A DNA stretch of 64,000 nt from Lunularia cruciata (taxonomy: Eukaryota; Streptophyta; Marchantiopsida; Lunulariales; Lunulariaceae), in NCBI GenBank assembly GCA_948567375.1, contig OX419755.1:16807001-16871000 (forward strand), in the 5' to 3' direction. Below, in pieces: positions 56,310 to 64,000 of the stretch. Numbering within the stretch: the first letter of the stretch is position 1; each line of letters starts with the position of its first letter. Below the pieces are notes generated by a model, which saw nothing but the letters and a program-made list of their open reading frames with translations, ran no database searches and was not told where the DNA came from. A program made the translations under genes and the position numbers.

Positions 56310-57480
56310 TGGCCTTATATTCATCTAGCACTTGAACGCTTTATGTATGCTTCACTTGTTCTTCCACTAGTTCCTTGCCAAGATGGTCCAATTAAATGGT
56401 CACTTCAAACCAATACTCTTGCAGCTTACTAGTTGTTCAAATTTTTCTTGGTCCAAGTGCCATCCACTTCCTAGCACTTGCTATGAAGTTGGTCTTTGGT
56501 TTCCTTCTTGAACTGCTCAAACTTGAGGCAGAGTGTCTTCCAATCTCCCTTGAACTTCTTGGTCTCAAATGCCTGATGATCTTGTTCATTCTCAACAATA
56601 ACACTTCTCCTCTTTAGCTCCTAGTTCTCCTACATCAAGGCACTTACCTTCAAAGCCTATGCCTTGTATGGGTCTTTGGCCTTCATCACTTCCTCCTTCA
56701 CCAAGTCTTCTTTGGCATTCCAAGTTGTAAACCTACTTGTGCATGGCCTTGATCAGCATGGTGTAGTCCAACACATCCACCCACTTGACTTTGTACTAGG
56801 ACAGTAGTCTTTCCATCAAGTTAAGTGAAGGACCTACCAAGTGGATGATGAAGTTTGAGCCATCCTACACCAGCACCAACTTGGATGTTGTAGGTGCCTC
56901 CCTTACTTTGATTTTCAATTCTGGTGCATCCTCAAGAAGATCAGTTAGAATGTCAATTTCCACCTCTTCTTTGGCATTTTTGGTAATGAAATCTTCCCCT
57001 TCTATATGATCATCAGCCCCTTCTTCTTCTCTTGGCCAAAGTTTTTGGTCCTTTGAGCAATCGGCCCAATCTTGTACATCTGTTGCAACTTCTTCTTCTC
57101 GCACTTCAGGGATCAAAGATACCTACTCAAGCACTATCTCTTCATTTACAAGACCCTTATCCATGTTTTGGTCTTGCACTTGGAGAGTAGACTCAGCATC
57201 CTCCAAAGTCTCTTCTCTTTCTTCATTATCTTATGAGGTGGAGGTCAATCCTTGTAGATTGAAGGAACCCTACTCCTCCTTATCTTCATCTTCATTAGCT
57301 TTAGTGTCCTCAGCTTCATCTTCAAAATAGGTCACTTCAATAGTTTGGGCACTTGCCTTTGACTTCTTGGCTATAGGAGGAGGTTGCTTCTTTGGGGTGG
57401 TATTCTTCCTCTTTGGAGCCTTGGGCAAGATTCTCTCTTCATCTATAGGCAAAAATTGGCCTATCATTGAGAACTTGGCA
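56310..57480 (-). pseudogene. Rq repeat gene, copy 1 (basic motif, acidic region, coiled coil)
   Basis: On the minus strand: 57467-57270 encodes ILPKAPKRKNTTPKKQ then KKSKAS, which looks like a bipartite nuclear localisation signal. Then come acidic stretches (57116-56865, EVREEEVATDVQ and following) and Lys/Glu-rich coil in broken frames down to 56310. The 56470-56590 part matches 61885-61998 closely (CTTCTTGAACTG(C/G)TCAAACT), defining a second family of repeat-borne genes here. No catalytic motif. It begins right after the G1 3' LTR. Confidence 0.55.
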
Positions 57481-57489
57481 TCCGCTAGT

Positions 57490-58020
57490 TGGCACTTGGT
57501 GATTTGAGTAGGTGTAATACCAATAGCAAGACATACTACTTGGAAAAATTGGCTTCATAACATCTAGAAGGATGTTATAAATGATGGACTGACTAAGTAG
57601 ATCAGACAGAGGTATCACCAAAAGAGTATTTCTACTAATAGGGCATGAGCCAAAAATAACTTGAAAACTTTAGAGCCAATTAGACCTCAAGAATGTGTAG
57701 ATTCCTCTCTTGGGAAAAAAATGTGGCCCTCTCCTCCCACTATATGTCCCATCAAGAGCTTTCTAATGGGACCTTACCCATGCAATTTGAGCTTCCTACA
57801 AGTATATTCCTAAAGATTTCCTCCTGTAAAACTTGTTTGACCAACTAGATAAAACAAGAACCCACATTTCATTCATGCATGCAACTAATCTATGGGTGGA
57901 GCTTGATGATATGTCACCAATCCATGTATCTAATCCAAGGATGTAGTTTACTTTGAGAGAATCCTCTTTGCTATATAGTAAAGACAAAGTGCTCCTTTGG
58001 GACATTGGATTATTGAGTGT
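57490..58020 (-). repeat. Repeat S, copy 2
   Basis: Reverse of the 35785-36455 block: AAGGAGCAC, CTATATAG plus AAAGAGGAT in reverse, ATCCAAGG, GGTGGAGCTTG and the GATGTTA/AGTATTTCTACTAATAG parts all correspond. No coding sequence. Function unknown, possibly an LTR. Confidence 0.55.
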
Positions 58021-58363
58021 GAAGCTTTTTGTTTCTTCTCTTTTGTTTTTCTTGGAAGTTCTCCATGGTCATCTTGATCTCCCAAAACTTGTTCAACATC
58101 CACTGCATCCCTTTCATCAAATCTTGCAATTGTAGATCCATGATTTCTACACATTGCCAATGTTCAATTGCTACTTCCTACTTCAATAAAGGGTTAATAT
58201 GATCACTAAGGAGGGAACAAAGACTATTGGGACCACTATTGGGACTTCAAAGGCTATCATTCATTGATAATATTTTTCACCAAAATTGCGGACTACAAAA
58301 TTTTTAAACATCACTTTTGGTCTAACCACATAACTAATGTCTATTTGAACATACTACACGGGG

Positions 58364-60839
58364 AAGGTGAGGGAGAATGACCATTACTTTGCTAGAATGG
58401 GATGAGAGAAGGTGATGTAAGCACCAATTCCAAAGCCAAAGAAGCATGATGATGTGTCCCCGACAAAAAAGGTGACTATTAGAAGATTGAATCTAAGGCA
58501 ATCCATGGTAGTGGTGGACTTGTCCTTGGGGGAGCAGAAGATGAAGAAGTTGAGTCAAACATGGAGTTGGAAGAGGAGAAGCTTATCCTTAAGAGTCAAG
58601 AGTTGAGTTGTGGAAGTGAAGGCAAACTTGAGGTACAACAAGATGGTGGGAGAGCTGATGATGATGGATCAGATTGGGAGTTCTATGAAGAAATCAAATG
58701 GATGGAAGGCATCAATGTTTCTTGCATGGGCCTACCAAAGTATGAATTTTGGAAGAGCAAGAAGAAAAGCCAAGGATGGTCTCCCAATGTGGAACTTGAT
58801 CACATCAAAATAAGAAGCCAAGTCACATCGGACTAAGTGAACCTAAGGAAGAGAACTTTGAAGGAATTCAAATGGGTGTAAGGCAATCAAAACTTCAGGC
58901 CAAAATACAAATGGTTTTGTTTGAAGAAGACTGTGGACCAAAGGACAAGACATTCAAGGTGGTAAATTACTTGTCTAGTGTGGTGTGTCCATTATTGGTG
59001 TACTTGCAAAAGAGGACGGAAGAGGCAAAGGCAAAACATATCGAGGTGAAGAATGAAATGCATATGGTGAAGCATTCACTACGGAGGCAATTGAAGGCAA
59101 TGCTGATGAAAGTTTGACATGAAGCCAAAGTACTTTGAGTCGACACAATTGTCCAACAACAAAGTTTGGCAGATCTGCAAGGGAGTTACAACCAGCATGG
59201 AAGAAACTTGGAGAGGCCAAATGAAGAAATCCTGGAGTAGAAGGAGGCCTTATAGAAGATGAAGGATGAATATAAGAGGAGTGCAGACCCAATCTGTTCC
59301 ACCATACCACCCAAATCCAAATGCAAGAACAGACAATGGCAGAGTTAAGTAGTTGCCAAGAAAAATCAACATTGACAAAAGGAGATGGCCAGTCAAGCCA
59401 AGGCAGAACAACATCGACTTGACCTTGTCCAGCACACCAAAGCTCAAGTACCCAATGCAGAAGAGGAAAAGAAGGAAATGGAGCAGAAGCGTGCAATAAA
59501 ACTGCAAAAGCTTTGTAAGTAGTTGGCAGAGGAGGTAACCCAATGCAAGGCACTCTCAATGAGGGAGGGTTTGGATCCAACGTGTGAAGTCGCTCAGCAT
59601 TTCAAGGCAATGCTTAGCATTGGAGCCAAGGTGAAACTCAAGGAGGCATACTTGCACAAGTTAAAGTTGTTGATGCAAGAGATGAGATATAAGAAAGCAA
59701 AGAAGCTGGATTTAAATAACTTGCTTATTCATCTTAGGGATAGAGTAGATAGGAAGATGATAGAAGTAAGAGATAATATTTCCCTTAGATTAAATTTAGT
59801 TAAAACAGATGTAGATAGTCTTGCCACTTCTTTGAGCAAGAAGGTAGCGGGTCAGATTGTAGTGCGGGTGGATTTGGCTGAATTACTCAAGTCATCTAAG
59901 AAAGTTAGAGTAGAAAAGGAAGAGACTGTTAGGCTATCTTTGACTTCAGTTGCAATGTAAACTAATAATGTGATAGCAATAGATGTAGTTATAGAAGTAA
60001 ATGATGGATCCAAAGTGCAAGAGACACTTGTAGATAACTTGGGTGAAGAAGCCAAAGTAGAAGTAGTACTTGGATCAGATCCAAATCAGTAGCAGTGATT
60101 TTGTGAGTAGAGTCACTTTGTATCTACAACAAACTAGGAAATAGTTGTAATAGTTAAGTAGTTTTTATAACTTCCAAGTGGTTTAACTATTTAGAGCAGC
60201 CATTCAGAGTACTTTGTATTTAGTGATGAGTAGACGATGATTAAATTAGATGCTGATGAAGTGCTCATCATTTTGCTTAATTCCAAGTTTCAACTGACTG
60301 CCTTGGTCTATGAGTGCAGGAAGAAATCTGGATTGTGATTAAAGCTGTGTTAGATGTTTTGTTTTATAAGTCTGAATTCCATTTTGTGTGTTTGGTCCTG
60401 AGTGGAGCACATCCAAAGCAATACCTTGACAAATTGGTGGGAACCGTAGTGTTGTCAAGATTTATCATTTGCAGCCACAGACAAGAAGTTGGTGCAAAGT
60501 CACTTTGAATTGGGAAGTTGTACCTTTGATGGGAGGTAGAATACAATTCCAAGACTGGTGAAGTAGCCATCTTCTTATCAACTAAATCATCATATTTGAT
60601 GTAAATTTGGACTATAATTGAATAACTGTGATTTTGAGTGACAATTATTTGTACTAAAACCTCTGATTAGTGTTTCTACCCTCTTCTAGGTGTTGTTTCT
60701 GCCCAAGAGTTTAAAGATACAACAATAGAACTATTAAGTTACTTTCACTTTGTATTTGAAGATTCTTGACCTGTATCTTTGTGGGAATGAATGATTGCTC
60801 ACACATTACTACAAAAGTGATATATGCTGGGTTGTCACA
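58364..60839 (+). mobile_element. Rp copy 6 (5' truncated)
   Basis: Starts inside the Rp protein near HYFARMG (58380) and runs through the acidic region (58561-58836), coil pieces (58872-59117, 59523-59960 with LHKLKLLMQEMR and DRVDRKMIEVRDNISLRLNL) and the conserved 3' non-coding part to the terminus GCTGGGTTGTCACA at 60839. Multiple stops and frameshifts. The missing 5' third shows truncation by deletion or recombination. Confidence 0.8.
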
Positions 60840-61479
60840 CTCATCATAACTTGCTAAGGTCATTCCTTCAAGAACCTCTCCATTTGATGCACTTCTCTCA
60901 ATATTTCTATCATTTTCCATGGTTCTCTTAGCACTTAAGTGTGATATGATCAATAAAAGCAAATTTTGCAGAAATGGAGGCACCACAATAAGATTCTGAA
61001 CAAAATCACTGTTAACTATGCTTAAGAATGGGACACGGAGCTACTTGGTGCACTATGGGCATACCACACTACAAAGAGGATTACTACCAAGTAGACACCA
61101 TATTGAGTGCTTGTACAAACCTGAGGGCCCTCCTCTTCAAGTACATACAACTCAAATTGGAGTGTAATCCTCAACTCTCTACAACTTCAAGTGCCACATA
61201 ACTCCAAGGGCACTCCTCTAAAATACATGTAATGCTAAGTGCAGGCATGATTGGTCTACTTAGAGTGCTTGACTATTGGGTAACTTTGAGTACTTAATCC
61301 TTACTAAAGAGTGCTTGTCTTTTTGAAGGACTTCCTTTTGGAGGACTACCTTGAATTGGAACTACTAGGAGTGAAGGTCTTTGTTCACCTCTCAAGTATC
61401 TAATCAATTTGGCTTTCTGGGCTTGATACATAGCTATCTCAAGCAAGAAGGTCTAGCATATTTCATTGACCTTCTCATT
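60840..61479. other. Unassigned repeat-like sequence
   Basis: No gene. 61208-61256 recurs at 32963-33010. The rest shows no similarity to other parts of the window that I can see. Confidence 0.3.
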
Positions 61480-62340
61480 CAAATGCTCTTTCAAGTGTAG
61501 GGGCAAGATTTTCATGCACTCCTCCTTAAAGGCCTGATTTTGCAAGCACTGGATATGCATCTTCAATTTGTGGCATTCTAGTCTTCAAGGCCCGCAATCC
61601 TACTTCCTTTAGTATCTCCATGAGCAGGGCTTGGGTCTCTTCTAATTGGTGCAATGCCTTCAGTTGATCTTCCTCCCTTTGCTTAGACTGCATGCTCCAT
61701 TTGGCCTTCTGATCCTTTAGCACTTGGAGGCTTTCTGCATGCTTGATCCTTTCTTCCTCTACCTCCTTGCTGAGATGTTCCAGTTGAGTTGCTACTTCCT
61801 TTTTGTACTCTTGCATTTGCAGCTCCAACTTTAGTACTTGATCATGCTTCTCCTGTAAAGCACTCCAAGTGTTGTCTACATTCAAGCACTTGCTGTGAAG
61901 TTACACTTTGGCTTCCTTCTTGAACTGGTCAAACTCAAGGTAGTGTTCCTTCCAATCTCCCTTAAACCTCTTGGTCTTGGATGCTTTATGATCTTGTTTN
62001 NNNNNNNNNNNNNNNNNNNNNNNNNNNNNNNNNNNNNNNNNNNNNNNNNNNNNNNNNNNNNNNNNNNNNNNNNNNNNNNNNNNNNNNNNNNNNNNNNNNN
62101 NNNNNNNNNNNNNNNNNNNNNNNNNNNNNNNNNNNNNNNNNNNNNNNNNNNNNNNNNNNNNNNNNNNNNNNNNNNNNNNNNNNNNNNNNNNNNNNNNNNC
62201 CTTCACCATTGGAGAGAAGCCTTTGCTTACTCTTTTTTATTTCAAGAGAGATTGGCTACAAGAAGGGAAGTGAAAAGGGTAAACAAGAGCAAGGAATCAT
62301 GAGAGGACAGAAAGAAAGGATGTTTTTATCCCAAATGCAC
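61480..62340 (-). pseudogene. Rq repeat gene, copy 2 (coiled coil), crossing the gap
   Basis: On the minus strand 61885-61526 is an open 119-codon coiled coil (LELQMQEYKKEVATQLEHL and EEDQLKALHQLEETQALL). Upstream of it, 61998-61890 matches Rq copy 1. The sequence then runs into the N gap, and the piece right of the gap (62200-62340) may or may not belong to it. Confidence 0.5.
62000..62199. other. Assembly gap (200 N)
   Basis: A run of exactly 200 N, probably a fixed-size scaffold gap of unknown true length. Open frames drawn across it are meaningless. Confidence 0.98.
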
Positions 62341-63149
62341 ACTTGAAGGATGCACATGCCTCCAAAGTTCATAATCAAGACTCCTCAATAGTTAAGTGTG
62401 GTCTATATTGTAGATAGGAACTAGTCCACAAATTATTGCTATGGAACTAGAAATTGAGTAATCATGTAATACTGCATGAAAGTTGAGACGATTGGGACAT
62501 TAAACTAGTAAATTTGAGAGGGAACCTCTTCCCTTGGAGAGAAAAACATTGGCAGAGAGTTTTAGGGCCTAGTAATTCACCCCCAAATGGCATGACTTAG
62601 GATAGTGTGTGGTCTCAACCAGATTTGACCTTTGAGGCCAAATTCAAAGCTACTTTTAGAGATAGGAAGACCAGCAATGGTTGGTCCGTCTCCAAAATTA
62701 AGGATCTTACAAGGAGGATCTAAGTGAAGTCAATCATGAAGTTTTTCAAATCCAAAAGAATAATTGACTTAAATTATAGCCTGGCTATTTTCTTTGAGTA
62801 CTTGTGTGGTACACACATTTTTCATTTTGGACGAGTTTTGAAGAAGAAGTGCCTTGTTGAAACCAAATTGAAACCAAATGGAGAAGAAATGAGAGGAAAT
62901 TTGTATCAAGCCCAAAGAAGTAAACTTTGTGTCCGATGAAGAAGAACTCAGCCAAGATTGAAAGAGGGCAAACCCGAAGGAGGAATGGAAGTTATAGGTA
63001 GAGATTCTTGCAGGGGCTATATCTCAATGTTCACAAGTCCAAATCAAGCGTACTATATCTCGTTGGAAGCGTCTTGTTCAGGGCTTTCTGTTGCTACCAA
63101 AATCGAAAAGTTTAGACGTATGTAAACAAAATTACAAGTATTTGAAGCT
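62341..63149. other. Unassigned sequence
   Basis: No supportable gene. A 71-codon open stretch at 62724-62939 has no recognisable motif. Some GAAGAAG/CCGAAGG-type sequence near 62930-62990 resembles Rp leaders. Confidence 0.3.
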
Positions 63150-64000
63150 TTGGGAGTAATTGTACAAAGTAGTTTAGTGTCTTCGGGTTGGCATCTTCGG
63201 ACTTCAGACTTGGGACTTCAGCCTTTGGTCTTTGGACTTAGGACTTCTGGTTCACACAACTTTGGGTTAGAAGCTTCTTTGCTCAAGACGAAGATGACTG
63301 TATCTGAGATAGTCGGACCTCGGAGTGCAACGAAGATGACTTCAAGAATCTTGCTAGAGGCATTAGAGAGAGTTAGGATAGAGAAAGAATAGATAGTTAG
63401 GATACCCATGATATCAATTTCAGTTCAGATTGAAGATGGAACAAGAATTGAAGGAGAAGTAGCAGTAATGAATAAACCCGAAGTGTAAGATCAGATTGTA
63501 AGTGTCTTCGGGTCAGTAACATGAGCAATTAGGGGAAAGTGGGTTACAAATTGAAGGCATAAATAGTGTACCCATGCTTTCAATTACAATTTATGATGAG
63601 GATATAGTAGAATTAGCAAAAGAATTGATTGTAATTAGACCCGATGTTGCAGAAATAGGAATTCAAGTGTCATCGGACTTGATAATTGACACATTAGAGA
63701 AGAGTGGGTCAGAAGATAGAGAGTTAGATAAGTCACTCCTTAGTGCAATTGTAGTTCCTAGTGTAGAAGTCGTAGAATTAGTGAAGGAATTGGTAGAATC
63801 AACTATACCCAAAGAAGGTGAAATATTAAGAAGATCATTGGGTTTGGAAGCCGATGATGAGGTAGACATCGGATCGGGATAAATGTCAATTTTGAGATAG
63901 GAAAAGGCAGATATGAAGAGATAGATTATCGATTAGGATTTGCAGGTAGGAGAAGATGTTAGGAAGCTGTGCCTAGGTAGGCAAGTCTGCCGTTTGCTTT
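63150..64000 (+). mobile_element. Rp copy 7, internally deleted, runs off the window
   Basis: CTTCGG/CTTCAG-rich sequence like the Rp 5' leader (63170-63290) is followed directly by the tail of the Rp coding region. A first tail-like stretch lies at about 63330-63540, with stops. A second follows at 63574-63882, open for 102 codons (IGIQVSSDLIIDTLEKSGS, LGLEADDEVDIGSG), matching copies 4 and 5 closely. The beginning of the 3' non-coding region follows to the window end. The conserved N-terminal domain and most of the coil are missing, so this is a deletion derivative or two fused fragments. Confidence 0.65.

Noticed and set aside
61895-62346. Open frames spanning the N run
   Set aside because: They exist only because N codons are treated as open. 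The gap length is unknown.

Overview
This is a plant nuclear window, almost certainly from a large, repeat-rich genome. A gymnosperm, perhaps a yew-like conifer, is my best guess, but it rests only on general resemblance of the repeated proteins and is weak. It holds one convincing intact gene, an LRR receptor-like protein (6023-9130), and one plausible unrecognised single-exon gene (18049-19197). Almost everything else is retrotransposon sequence in various states of decay, plus a 4-kb stretch with a relic of an organelle-type group II intron reverse transcriptase (about 1690-5800) and a 200-N assembly gap (62000-62199).

Layout. 1-1500: 5' part of a repeat I call Rp (minus strand). 1690-5870: group II intron RT relic and duplicated sequence. 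5884-9394: TATA-like box, LRR gene with nine near-identical 144-bp double-LRR units, and a 22-bp hairpin behind it. 9.6-12.9 kb: degenerate coiled-coil repeat gene (minus). 12.9-15.9 kb: second Rp copy. 16.5-17.1 kb: dead Copia integrase. 17.3-23.9 kb: the unrecognised gene and local tandem repeats. 23.9-28.3 kb: an isolated LTR and a dead Gypsy element (G3). 28788-32571: best Rp copy.

33011-56301 is a nest. Outer Gypsy G1 (LTR family L1, 691 bp) keeps gag and an integrase tail but has lost the rest of pol. Inside it lies Gypsy G2 (34871-49944), which carries gag with two zinc knuckles, protease, a C5-cytosine DNA methyltransferase domain, RT, RNase H, integrase and a terminal PHD finger. G2 is circularly permuted: one of its LTRs is split between its two ends, and a direct LTR-LTR junction sits at 49838/49839. 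G2 is interrupted by an Rp copy (39530-43275) and by a solo L1 LTR inside its 3' LTR. The G1 gag is interrupted by another Rp copy (50349-54015).

Rp is the most frequent unit: seven full or partial copies. Complete copies are about 3.7 kb, start TGTGGT and end GTCACA, and are flanked by 5-bp target duplications (perfect TCTAT around 39530-43275). They contain one long reading frame (857 codons in the best copy) for a protein with a conserved N-terminal domain, an acidic middle and a coiled-coil C-terminus, but no retroviral domain. A TATA-like box lies about 0.67 kb before the 3' end. I read Rp as a giant protein-coding LTR, seen here as solo LTRs, though a new class of element is possible.

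Most inactivating changes I can judge look like single C-to-T or G-to-A transitions (CGA to TGA, CAA/CAG to TAA/TAG, TGG to TAG), as expected for old, heavily methylated plant repeats. No tRNA, rRNA or CRISPR genes were seen.
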